A stretch of 36,416 nt of DNA, taken from Komagataeibacter xylinus NBRC 15237. Lineage in GTDB: Bacteria; Pseudomonadota; Alphaproteobacteria; Acetobacterales; Acetobacteraceae. Shown here in pieces: positions 23,879 to 30,857 of this stretch (positions are counted from its first letter, which is position 1; each line of letters opens with the position of its first letter). The notes beneath the pieces are model-generated. The model was not told where the DNA came from, did no database searches, and worked only from the letters and a program-made list of their open reading frames with translations. The stretch covers positions 1 to 36,416 of the forward strand of contig NZ_BCTP01000031.1 of assembly GCF_001571345.1 (NCBI RefSeq). The letters run 5' to 3'. The translations under genes and the position numbers were made by a program.

Positions 23879-24258
23879 GCCACGTCTCCTTTGCAGGACG
23901 CCATGTTTCCGGTTTCGGCTGCGGATCGTCCATGCAGGATCCGCGCGCCATCAGCGTCGTTATCGACCATGAGAACCCATCTGTCGGTCCCCAGGGCGCC
24001 AGTGCGGTAAGCCGCATCAAAGCCACGTGGCTTACGATCGCCCCGACGGATATGCACAGTGATGGAAAACGAGCGCCCGGGATGCGCGCCGGCGGTCCTC
24101 TCACCGTAAAGCGTTACGGCAGTCGAGATTTCCGCGAGCGTCCGGGCTTCTGTCATCCCCCGTGCACCAAGGTGTTCCATCGGCAGCGCCTGAAGGATGG
24201 CGCAGCCGTCGGAACGGATGCGCACGGCGGGAGTGGCAATCAGGGCAAAGACAGGCAT
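23875..24258 (-). CDS. Hypothetical protein with a Toprim-like VDNDADG motif
   Basis: A 127-residue protein. Near the C-terminus, RWVLMVDNDADGARILHG resembles the second Toprim motif (D-x-D in V-x-x-DNDxxG) but the first motif (E) is not clear, so it may be a degenerate Toprim remnant. The N-terminal half (PVFALIATPAVRIRSDGCAIL, MEHLGARGMTEARTLAEIST) is not recognised. ATG 24258 has GGAG 6 bases upstream; another ATG four codons earlier lacks it. It overlaps the next gene by 4 bases. Confidence 0.72.
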   Translation of the reverse strand: MPVFALIATPAVRIRSDGCAILQALPMEHLGARGMTEARTLAEISTAVTLYGERTAGAHPGRSFSITVHIRRGDRKPRGFDAAYRTGALGTDRWVLMVDNDADGARILHGRSAAETGNMASCKGDVA

Positions 24259-24315
24259 GATGAACTCCATCGCTTAGCGCGCCCATGCGGGCGCACAGGT
24301 TTTCAGGGGTAGATT

Positions 24316-25215
24316 TCAGGCGGCAGAAGCCACGTACTCGACGGACAGCCGACGTGTCGATGAGCTGAAAATGTATTGGGCCGCGGCTGAAGCAGCACTC
24401 GCTGCGGTGAAAATGGCGCGCTTGTCAGCCTTCAGCAGTGCCAGCCAGTTCCCGATGTAATCCGCATGGCGGACCGTCGGCTCGATCTGCAGTTCCGCGC
24501 ACACGAAAGCTGATGTCATCTCTGCGACCAGTTCCTCGGCCGCGTAGGCATGGTCACCAAACCGCTTGCCAAAGGTGCGCGCCAGCCGGATTTCGGACCC
24601 GGTCCAGTGTCCGATCTCGTGAAAGACGGTTCTGTACCAATCGATCTGGTTTAAATAGGACTGCTGAGGCGGAACCCGGATGAAGTCCCCGTCCGGGGCA
24701 TAAAATGCCTTGTCGCCGCCGATACGGATGTCCGCCCCGGTTTCGCGCATCAGCGCTTCCGCGTGCGGCACGATTTCGCGTTCCGGCAGCGGCGCGGTCG
24801 GCGCGACCATGCTCTCCGGCAGGTTCTCGCACTGGTCAAGATTGAATACCGTAAACCGCTTTAGAAACGGGATCTGGCGTGGCTCGTCGGAACCCGCTTC
24901 CGATTTTGGCGTGAAACGGTCAGCATAAAACACCGTCGTTCCCTTCTCGCCTTTCCTGACATTGCCGCCCTGCGCATGCGCCTGACGGAACGTCAGCCAT
25001 TTCTGGGTAGAAAACCCCTGCATCTCTACCGAACCCCACAGCATCAGGATGTTGATCCCGGAATAGGCCCGATCGGTCGCGGCATTACGCGGCAGGGCAA
25101 TGCCGCATTTCGCGCGGCTCCACGGGCAGACCCACGGCACGGTTCCCGCTTCAAGTTCGCGGATGATGCGGTCAGTGACGGACTGGTGAATATCGGTACG
25201 TTCGGTTCTGGCCAT
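24316..25215 (-). CDS. ardC: ArdC-like antirestriction protein
   Basis: A 299-residue protein. The N-terminal ArdC ssDNA-binding domain (about 1-130) carries TDRIIRELEAGTVPWVCPW, YSGINILMLW and VRKGEKGTTVFYA. The C-terminal zincin-like metallopeptidase domain has HEIGH at 199-203 and a Glu in AEELVAEM (226-233) as third ligand. ArdC family proteins protect incoming single-stranded plasmid DNA from host restriction and may cleave host proteins. GGAG lies 7 bases before ATG 25215. It follows the 51-residue membrane protein gene by 72 bases. Confidence 0.95.
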   Translation of the reverse strand: MARTERTDIHQSVTDRIIRELEAGTVPWVCPWSRAKCGIALPRNAATDRAYSGINILMLWGSVEMQGFSTQKWLTFRQAHAQGGNVRKGEKGTTVFYADRFTPKSEAGSDEPRQIPFLKRFTVFNLDQCENLPESMVAPTAPLPEREIVPHAEALMRETGADIRIGGDKAFYAPDGDFIRVPPQQSYLNQIDWYRTVFHEIGHWTGSEIRLARTFGKRFGDHAYAAEELVAEMTSAFVCAELQIEPTVRHADYIGNWLALLKADKRAIFTAASAASAAAQYIFSSSTRRLSVEYVASAA

Positions 25216-25287
25216 GATCAGTCTCCAGAAAATGCAGACGCCGCCCCGAAGGGCGGTGCGAATGGGCAGCGGATGGCGAGGGTGGTG

Positions 25288-25443
25288 TCACCGGAGATCG
25301 ATGATGCCCGTGCACGGATCGAGGAAGACGTCGGGCAGCAGGAGGAAAGTGACCATGGAGGCCGTCCAGAGGAGCACGATGACGACGAATTTGGCAATTT
25401 CGACGGCGGGGCGGGACGGCGGCGCGATGCGGTTCTGTGCCAT
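25288..25443 (-). CDS. Small single-pass membrane protein
   Basis: A 51-residue protein: a short basic N-terminus (MAQNRIAPPSRPAVE), one membrane helix (IAKFVVIVLLWTASMVTFLL) and a short tail DVFLDPCTGIIDLR. AGGA lies 7 bases before ATG 25443. No family is known to me. It is the first gene after repeat copy E3 and lies immediately upstream of ardC, so it may act during plasmid entry at the membrane. Confidence 0.72.
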   Translation of the reverse strand: MAQNRIAPPSRPAVEIAKFVVIVLLWTASMVTFLLLPDVFLDPCTGIIDLR

Positions 25444-25503
25444 TTCCAGATCCTTTTTTCGGGGGTTTCGACCCCTTCCGGCGACCGCAGGGCAGACTGG
25501 CGG

Positions 25504-25584
25504 GCAAGGGCGCCGCACAGCGGCGGCACCGGAGCCGCGCACAGATGGCGCAGCCATCGCGCACGGCGAGGAGCCACCCCTTGC
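25504..25584 (-). repeat. 81-nt structured repeat, copy E3
   Basis: Closing stem GCAAGGG/CCCTTGC (25504-25510, 25578-25584), first hairpin CGCCGC-aca-GCGGCG, second hairpin GATGGC-gca-GCCATC on a GCCG/CGGC base. It lies 61 bases upstream of the 51-residue membrane protein gene, with a small GGGGT/ACCCC hairpin (25462-25476) between. AT-rich DNA follows at 25615-25680. Same length as E1 and E2 and differing from them by paired changes. Confidence 0.8.
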
Positions 25585-25614
25585 GCGGCAGGCTGGACTG
25601 TGGTGCACGCCTCC

Positions 25615-25680
25615 TACCTTCACTGTTTTATTTATTTATATATTTTGTTTTTATTGTATTTTTATTCAGATTGGGCCTTT
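25615..25680 (-). promoter_or_regulatory. AT-rich promoter-like DNA inside the DUF3085 gene end
   Basis: A run of A and T with few G or C, unusual in this window, lies across the last codons of the DUF3085 gene and upstream of repeat E3. On the minus strand it includes TACAAT and AAATAAAACAG (complement 25623-25633, identical to 22378-22388). It is the likely promoter for the 51-residue protein and ardC. Confidence 0.45.
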
Positions 25681-26177
25681 CCAGAGCCGCCATCCGGTCG
25701 TCCGGATCGGTTTTTTTGCGGGGATGCCAGATAGGGGCAACTGATCCGCGCAGGCGTGACATCAATCCACAAACGACTGCCCACAGTCGCCTCCAGTGCC
25801 TTGCGGATGGTGTCGGCAGAAAGAAATTCCGCGCCATCGTCACCGCCAAACGACGCGCGTTTGACATCGTACCAGTCGTCAGGACGTGTGCGCGGGTCCG
25901 CTTCGACAGCATAGGCGACAAGGTTCGCCTGACCCTCAGCGTCACTGAAGCCCGGATAACCATTCGACATCAGGTACACCCCATGATCGCCAACCAGCAT
26001 GAGACCTGCCGGTATCTTCGCACGGTCGACATCCGCACCGGCCGGATGGCGCGACGACACGCCAGCCTTGAGAAAGGCCGGGTCAACAAGCTGATCATAG
26101 GTAGGGGGATGTTCGCTCGCGGCTTGCGCATGAGCAAGAAGACGCGCCACCAAGGCGTGGTCAAAATGAAGTTTCAT
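25662..26177 (-). CDS. DUF3085 domain protein
   Basis: A 171-residue protein of the DUF3085 family, found on plasmids and in phage-like elements, function unknown. The family pattern is clear: HFDHALVARLLAHAQAASEHPPTYDQLVDP, KIPAGLMLVGDHGVYLMSNGYPG, VAYAVEADP and RASFGGDDGAEFL. The last about 25 residues are basic and low-complexity and run into AT-rich regulatory DNA. ATG 26177 has AAGGAA 8 bases upstream. A strong intrinsic terminator stands only 37 bases upstream with no room for a promoter, so expression probably depends on read-through. Confidence 0.9.
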   Translation of the reverse strand: MKLHFDHALVARLLAHAQAASEHPPTYDQLVDPAFLKAGVSSRHPAGADVDRAKIPAGLMLVGDHGVYLMSNGYPGFSDAEGQANLVAYAVEADPRTRPDDWYDVKRASFGGDDGAEFLSADTIRKALEATVGSRLWIDVTPARISCPYLASPQKNRSGRPDGGSGKAQSE

Positions 26178-26213
26178 TGCAGTATTCCTTCGTGTGATTC
26201 CTTGCGAGGACAC

Positions 26214-26245
26214 AAAAAAGGCGGAACACCGAAGTATCCCGCCTT
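26214..26245 (-). terminator. Strong intrinsic terminator or attenuator before DUF3085
   Basis: The minus-strand RNA forms a 12-pair stem, AAGGCGGGAUAC with GUGUUCCGCCUU (two G-U pairs), closed by a UUCG tetraloop and followed by six U. It lies after the DUF5983 gene stop (26299) and 37 bases before the DUF3085 start. It ends the transcript coming from the PAPS-reductase-like genes, or attenuates DUF3085. Confidence 0.85.
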
Positions 26246-26298
26246 AAGAAATAAGAACCGGCGCCTCTGGCCCGAGGGACGCCCGATGCCGTTGCCGG

Positions 26299-26607
26299 TC
26301 ATTCATCTTCATCGTCATCAAAGAAACGAAGCGAGGCATCGACCGGGCCGTCCGCATCAAACAGGACGTAATCACAGTCGTGATTCCGGGCCAGGGCAAG
26401 AATGGCCCGCAGTGATCGCGACCCCGGCCAATCATGGGAGTATGGATCCAGCGGGACATGGACAAACCATCCGTGTGGGCCGGACAGGCAGGTCAGCCCA
26501 GAAGAACCACCTGACCTTGCATATCTCTCAAGGTGTCCGCGGTCCGACAGGGGGAGGTGGCCGGTGCTCAGGTCGAGGAATTTCCGGATCTGGAACGGCG
26601 CTAACAT
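26299..26607 (-). CDS. DUF5983-like protein
   Basis: A 102-residue protein. FLDLSTGHLPLSD at the start, HGWFVHVPLD in the middle, and ILALARNHDCDYVLFDADGPVD near the end match what I recall of the DUF5983 family of plasmid proteins. The tail FFDDDEDE is acidic. Function unknown. GGGAG lies 7 bases before ATG 26607. It follows the PAPS-reductase-like gene by 31 bases and is the last gene before the terminator. Confidence 0.78.
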   Translation of the reverse strand: MLAPFQIRKFLDLSTGHLPLSDRGHLERYARSGGSSGLTCLSGPHGWFVHVPLDPYSHDWPGSRSLRAILALARNHDCDYVLFDADGPVDASLRFFDDDEDE

Positions 26608-26638
26608 CGGGTTTCTCCCTGCTGGAGGATGAGGCGGG

Positions 26639-27664
26639 TCAGACCGGCCCGGCGCTCTCGCCGAATGCGCCAGCGGGCAGGACCCATTGTTCGGGGGAGG
26701 TGAGGACACGGCCACGCCAGCGGCGGCAGAGCGCGCGACGCACCAGACTCGGGTGCTGGCGCACGGGGCCGTAGACCGTGCCGCCGCTGGCCAGCGTGCC
26801 GAGGTCCCGGTCGCGTCGGATGGTGCAGCCAAATGCGCGTTCCCACTCACACAGCCGGGCGAACCGATCCGGGTCCACGTGCCGCAGCGTTGCAGCCTGA
26901 TCAGCAGACATGAATACACATGTCAGGCAGGACAGACGGCCAAACCCGAGCTGATAGGGAAGCGGCGGGATCACGCCATGCCGACGCAGGATCTGCCAGA
27001 CAGCCGCTTCACTCCAGGCATGTACCGGCCGCCAGTGATCGATATGCCGTCGGATCCGACCATCACGACAGTCTGCCCGGTGCCGCTCAAAGACAGCGTA
27101 ACGGGCACGGTTCGCGGATTCCGCCGCGCGTTCTCCGGTTACAAACAGGGTCCGGGCATGACTGAAGCGCGCCTGGTTCCGCAGGGCGCCATCCGCAACC
27201 ATGATCTTGGCGTATGGGGAACACCAGCGGACCGACAGGTTCGCCGAAACCTGCGGGAAGCGGCGGCGTGTATTGGGCGGTCCCTTGCCACCGACAGTGA
27301 CCCGCCCTGTCGGCGTATCGAACCAGACCGGTGCGGTCGGCGCATTCTCGCGCAGCATTTCCCGCACGATCCCGCCCTGGCGCGCGGAGAAATACAGCCT
27401 GACGCCAAGGGCTGCAGCCAGATGCCGCCCGTAATCGGGCACATGCGGCCAGTCAAAAACGTCCCCGTCATCGTCCACAAGATGGTGCCACCACTCGATG
27501 CGCTGGGGCGCCACGCCCTTTTCGAGCAGGTGCAGGGTACTAGCGAGGGAATCCTTGCCAAAGGAACAGGCGATGATGACGTGATCATAACGCGCCAGAT
27601 CAGGTATCTCTCCGGGCTCCGGCGGGACAGTTTCCTGGCGGGATGACAGGCTTGCGGTCGCCAT
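26639..27664 (-). CDS. PAPS reductase-like PP-loop ATPase
   Basis: A 341-residue member of the phosphoadenosine-phosphosulfate reductase family. The PP-loop is CSFGKDS (33-39), which in this fold adenylates a substrate. Further family-like parts are PPNTRRRFPQVS and RWCSPYAK. Cysteines C148, C246 and C249 (SCLTC), with C199 or C272, could bind an iron-sulfur cluster or act as thiol carriers. Plasmid and phage members are not sulfate-assimilation enzymes. Relatives include IbrA and DndC, linked to gene regulation or DNA phosphorothioation. ATG 27664 has GGAG 7 bases upstream. Its leader holds the structured element at 27699-27796. Confidence 0.88.
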   Translation of the reverse strand: MATASLSSRQETVPPEPGEIPDLARYDHVIIACSFGKDSLASTLHLLEKGVAPQRIEWWHHLVDDDGDVFDWPHVPDYGRHLAAALGVRLYFSARQGGIVREMLRENAPTAPVWFDTPTGRVTVGGKGPPNTRRRFPQVSANLSVRWCSPYAKIMVADGALRNQARFSHARTLFVTGERAAESANRARYAVFERHRADCRDGRIRRHIDHWRPVHAWSEAAVWQILRRHGVIPPLPYQLGFGRLSCLTCVFMSADQAATLRHVDPDRFARLCEWERAFGCTIRRDRDLGTLASGGTVYGPVRQHPSLVRRALCRRWRGRVLTSPEQWVLPAGAFGESAGPV

Positions 27665-27698
27665 GGACATTCTCCTTGTCTGAATGTCTTCTGGCGGT

Positions 27699-27796
27699 CC
27701 GAAGGGGTATCGCGGGTCAAACGCGGCGCGTGCGCCGGCATCGCAGGCCCGCGGAGCGGGACAAGAGCCACCGTTTGAGGCGCGATGGCCCTTCGG
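27699..27796 (-). promoter_or_regulatory. Structured leader element E4, relative of the 81-nt repeat
   Basis: Three stacked perfect stems are separated by symmetrical 2x2 loops: CCGAAGGG/CCCTTCGG (27699-27706, 27789-27796), ATCGCG/CGCGAT (27709-27714, 27781-27786) and TCAAACG/CGTTTGA (27717-27723, 27772-27778). They enclose two hairpins: CGGCGC-GCGCCG (27724-27737) and CCCGC-gga-GCGGG (27748-27760). The order and the unpaired GCAtCG and GAGCCAC match the 81-nt repeats, while the stems differ. It ends 34 bases before the PAPS-reductase-like start. On the plus strand a T-run follows it (27801-27806). Confidence 0.65.
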
Positions 27797-27827
27797 GCAT
27801 ATTTTTTCCTGTGTCTTCCTGCTTTTC

Positions 27828-28241
27828 CTATGCGTCCGCGTTCAGGTATTCGTGCAGATACCGGCGCAGCACCATGCAGGCTGCATGGGTGTCCCGCTCA
27901 CCGTCATCCGCAAGGACACGATCCATCACTCTGGCGAGAACGGCGGCTGCCTCTCGGCCCGGGCTGAAAACAAGGGAAAAACCAAACTGTCCCTGCAGCA
28001 CGCCGGTCCCGGCATCGTGGACCATGGCCACGATCTCGCCATGGACGACTTCCTCGACCTCAAGGTCCACTTCCTGGCCGTCAGGCAGAATGGTGGTCCG
28101 GATCCCGTCAGAGTCCACACTGTCGGGGACCGCATTGAGGACGATCCGCGCAGCCGCCTCGGCGTCCGTCGCCGTGACCCTGAAATCGCCGGCATCGGCT
28201 TCAAACAGGCGCTCAACCAGCGTGACACGAAAATCAGGCAT
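27828..28241 (-). CDS. Hypothetical protein
   Basis: A 137-residue acidic protein of unknown family. A strand-rich N-terminus (MPDFRVTLVERLFEADAGDF, then RVTATDAEAAARIVLNAV) resembles the small domains of plasmid DUFs that sense amino-acid strings, and the C-terminal helix holds VLARVMDRVLADDGERDTHAA. Its ATG overlaps the end of the upstream gene by 8 bases and has a strong GGGAGG inside that gene. It precedes the structured leader of the PAPS-reductase-like gene. Confidence 0.78.
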   Translation of the reverse strand: MPDFRVTLVERLFEADAGDFRVTATDAEAAARIVLNAVPDSVDSDGIRTTILPDGQEVDLEVEEVVHGEIVAMVHDAGTGVLQGQFGFSLVFSPGREAAAVLARVMDRVLADDGERDTHAACMVLRRYLHEYLNADA

Positions 28242-28572
28242 TGCCGTCCTCCCTTACCAGGACAAATTCGCTCAGTGTCTTGGCTTCCCGCCATGGGCAG
28301 TGGCACACCATCACGTCCTTTCCGCAGATCTCGACGACACAGCCACGCTCTCTCAGCCGGGCCAGCTCGGCCGACGTGACTCTGGGAACCGCCGTGAAAG
28401 CGGAAAATTCGACGACTGCCGCCTCCACGCTCTCATAGGGTCCCCGCCATCGGCGGGCCGCGGGCGGATAGATTTCAGGCGTCCGGATCAGAACCCCACC
28501 ATCCGGGTGGAAACCCAGTTCAACCACATACCTGCCGATCAGACGCTTTTCCGTCACGTATTCATGGGTCAT
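28234..28572 (-). CDS. Hypothetical protein
   Basis: A 112-residue protein, unknown family. It has an N-terminal strand pair (RLIGRYVVELGFHPDGGVLI), YESVEAAVVEFSAFTAVPR, and a C-terminal VEICGKDVMVCHCPWREAK with three Cys and a His that could bind metal. ATG 28572 has GGAG 7 bases upstream; a GTG one codon earlier is too close. It overlaps the next gene by 8 bases. A folded element stands between it and the ParB-like gene. Confidence 0.78.
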   Translation of the reverse strand: MTHEYVTEKRLIGRYVVELGFHPDGGVLIRTPEIYPPAARRWRGPYESVEAAVVEFSAFTAVPRVTSAELARLRERGCVVEICGKDVMVCHCPWREAKTLSEFVLVREDGNA

Positions 28573-28671
28573 CACGGTTCTCCTTCGCCGACGCAGGTGA
28601 ACGCGTAACCTGACGTTCTGGCTAAGCCCGGTTGGGGCGCATCGCAGAATTTCGCGGTCGACGTCCTGCCT

Positions 28672-28752
28672 GAGGCAGTTGCTGGCTCACCGCCCGACGT
28701 CACCATGGGGGCGACGGGCCGTGAGCCAGAGCCTTACGGCGGCAACAGCCTC
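28672..28752 (-). promoter_or_regulatory. Folded element between parB-like gene and small gene pair
   Basis: GAGGCAGTTGC and GCAACAGCCTC (28672-28682, 28742-28752) pair at 10 of 11 positions. Immediately inside, TGGCTCAC/GTGAGCCA (28683-28690, 28721-28728) is perfect, with CGCCC/GGGCG within. It begins 3 bases after the ParB-like stop and lies about 100 bases before the next start. It may end one message or lead the next. No U-tract is present. Confidence 0.5.
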
Positions 28753-28754
28753 GC

Positions 28755-30680
28755 TCAGCTGAAACCTACAAACTCAACATGCGTCCTGAGGAATTCTTCA
28801 GGTGTCTGCGATGGCGGCGCCAGGCTTTCCGCCCTGCCGTGCGGCACGTCATCCTCCTGATCTGCCGCCAGGTCTGGGGATGCACCAGCCACTTCATCGA
28901 GCTCAATGCCCGACGCGGCAGGATCATCGGTTCCCGGGCTATCCGCCAGCGCACCAGCATCCGCGTCGTCTTCCAACTCGGTATCGTCGTCATGCGCCAA
29001 GTCCCCATCATCGTCATCCGCTCCGGATGGCGGGACGAGTCCTTCCGCGAAGGTGGCGTTCAGCGCTGCGACATCGACCTGGAAACGCGCTGCAGGATGC
29101 ACCCAGATCCCCTGCCCGACATGGTCCATCAGGGCGCGGCGCATTTCCTTGCCGGTATTGCGCGGCAGGATGCCTTCCGCCTTTATGGCCTTCGTGATGC
29201 CGGGCTTGCTGAGCGTTTTCAGGAAGTCTTCATCCGCCATGGCGGGCAGATGGTCGTCCGCTTTCACGATATGGCCGACCAGGACACCCCAGTCGCCGCT
29301 ATTCGTCGCGTTCTTCTCGCAGGACAGAACGGCTTTGAGCACGTCGACAGCAGCGCCACGCAGGAGCGCCTCGTCCAGCGCCATCTCGCCATCCTGGAAC
29401 AGTCCGGCGGCGGCCACGAGCCGGCGTGACGGACGGCGCTGCGGGTAGTGTGCGTTGGAATCCCCATCCACCCGGACATTCTGCGCATTGAGGGCCGCGA
29501 TCATCAGCCCGACCAGGACCCATGGATCGGCAGAGCCCCGCATGCCGTCCAATGCGGCATGCAGCGCCTGGGTGCGGAAACTGCCGATCATGTCAAAACC
29601 GCGCCCCGAAATATCGGGCCGTTCCCTCGGCCCTTCTGGCAGGGCTTCAATGACGGCGGATGGCGTCACGCGACCTGCCGCCTCGCTGCCCGGCAGGACG
29701 CACCAACCCTCGCGAACCTTGAGGCGATGATCAAGCCAGAAGAATTTCGTGGCGCCCTCGCGCTGCCAGTAGATCCGGACCATGCCGGGTTCGAAAACCG
29801 GCTCGCCGTTCTCGTCGCTCTGCACGATCAGTGCGTCTTCAGGCGTGTTCTGACCCAGCCACTGGCGCTGCGCCTTCTCATAGGCGAAGCCGTCATCGGT
29901 ATAACGACCGTCCTTCCCGGCTTCACCGAACAGATCTTCCTGCCAGGCGATCCGGCAGCTTTTTGCAATGGCGTCATCGAACGAGGCCTCGTTTGCATAA
30001 AAACGGTCCTGCCGCAGGGCAGATGCAATCCGGTCCCAATCGGGGATGGCAGCACCGGGTTCCCAATTTCCGTCGGGCAGTTGCTCGCCCTCATCTTCGC
30101 AGGCTTCGACATCCTCGGGCGGCGACGAGCCAACCAGAAACCCGAAATGGCCCCAGACCTGTTCCTGCAGCGCGGTGGACGCAAGGGCGATACTCGCCAG
30201 TTCACGATTGCCGGGACCTTTGCCCGCCTCGATCCACGCCAGAATCTCGGGCAGGATGGCAGACAGGCGGCCGATCTGCTTCAGCTGCACCGGTGTGAGC
30301 ATCAGCGCCTTGCAGATCGCGGTGTCATTCCACTTTTTTTCCTCCCGAAGCCTGGCGACAACCCGCCACTGTTCAACCTGGGTCATGGGCTGACGGATCA
30401 TGTTCTCCGACGCGGCACGCATCCGGTCCAGTTCCACATCATCGCCTGCCACCGTCACCTGAATGGTTTTCAGGCCGGCCTTGACCGCGGCACGCCGGCG
30501 GCGATGCCCTGCAACGATCATCAGGCCGCCCGGGGTTTCGCGGACCAGAGGCGGGTGGATGATCCCGACGGCCTTGACGTTCAGCGCCAGCTGGCGCTCT
30601 TCCGCCTCATTTGGGATGGATTTCCGCGGGTTTTCGGGGTTGTCGAGCAGGGTTTTCGGATCGACTTCGCGCAGTTCCAT
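28755..30680 (-). CDS. Large ParB/Spo0J-family protein
   Basis: A 641-residue protein with an N-terminal ParB domain: NPRK (17-20), GHRRRRA (58-64) and SENMIRQPMTQVEQW (91-105) are the CTP-binding boxes. A helix-turn-helix follows (about 115-140, WNDTAICKALMLTPVQLKQIGRL). The remaining 450 residues are not recognised and end in a long acidic stretch (about 555-620). It is much larger than partition ParB (about 300) and has no parA beside it, so plasmid partition is unlikely. ParB-like proteins of this size recur in plasmid establishment regions next to methylase-helicases and ArdC. GGAG lies 8 bases before ATG 30680. Confidence 0.9.
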   Translation of the reverse strand: MELREVDPKTLLDNPENPRKSIPNEAEERQLALNVKAVGIIHPPLVRETPGGLMIVAGHRRRRAAVKAGLKTIQVTVAGDDVELDRMRAASENMIRQPMTQVEQWRVVARLREEKKWNDTAICKALMLTPVQLKQIGRLSAILPEILAWIEAGKGPGNRELASIALASTALQEQVWGHFGFLVGSSPPEDVEACEDEGEQLPDGNWEPGAAIPDWDRIASALRQDRFYANEASFDDAIAKSCRIAWQEDLFGEAGKDGRYTDDGFAYEKAQRQWLGQNTPEDALIVQSDENGEPVFEPGMVRIYWQREGATKFFWLDHRLKVREGWCVLPGSEAAGRVTPSAVIEALPEGPRERPDISGRGFDMIGSFRTQALHAALDGMRGSADPWVLVGLMIAALNAQNVRVDGDSNAHYPQRRPSRRLVAAAGLFQDGEMALDEALLRGAAVDVLKAVLSCEKNATNSGDWGVLVGHIVKADDHLPAMADEDFLKTLSKPGITKAIKAEGILPRNTGKEMRRALMDHVGQGIWVHPAARFQVDVAALNATFAEGLVPPSGADDDDGDLAHDDDTELEDDADAGALADSPGTDDPAASGIELDEVAGASPDLAADQEDDVPHGRAESLAPPSQTPEEFLRTHVEFVGFS

Positions 30681-30748
30681 GATTTTTACTCCGTGTTCTC
30701 AGGACGCCTTTCCTGATGCACTCCGGCGGCCAGCACCGGGCTGGCGGG

Positions 30749-30829
30749 GCAAGGGCGCCGCGCAGCGGCGGCACCGGACCCGCGCGCAGGCGGCGCAGAC
30801 GCCGAGCACGGGGAGGCGCCACCCCTTGC
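30749..30829 (-). repeat. 81-nt structured repeat, copy E2
   Basis: Closing stem GCAAGGG/CCCTTGC (30749-30755, 30823-30829), first hairpin CGCCGC-gca-GCGGCG, second hairpin with GGCG/CGCC on a CCCG/CGGG base. It lies 69 bases upstream of the ParB-like start and 28 bases after the methylase-helicase stop. A perfect GGCAGCC/GGCTGCC hairpin overlaps that stop codon. See copies E1 (36111) and E3 (25504). Confidence 0.8.
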
Positions 30830-30857
30830 GGCGCCTGGCCGGAGATGGCAGCCCTTC

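Noticed and set aside
28755-30680. Reading the ParB-like gene as the plasmid partition gene
   Set aside because: No parA is adjacent, the protein is twice the usual length, and I found no parS-like repeated sites beside it.
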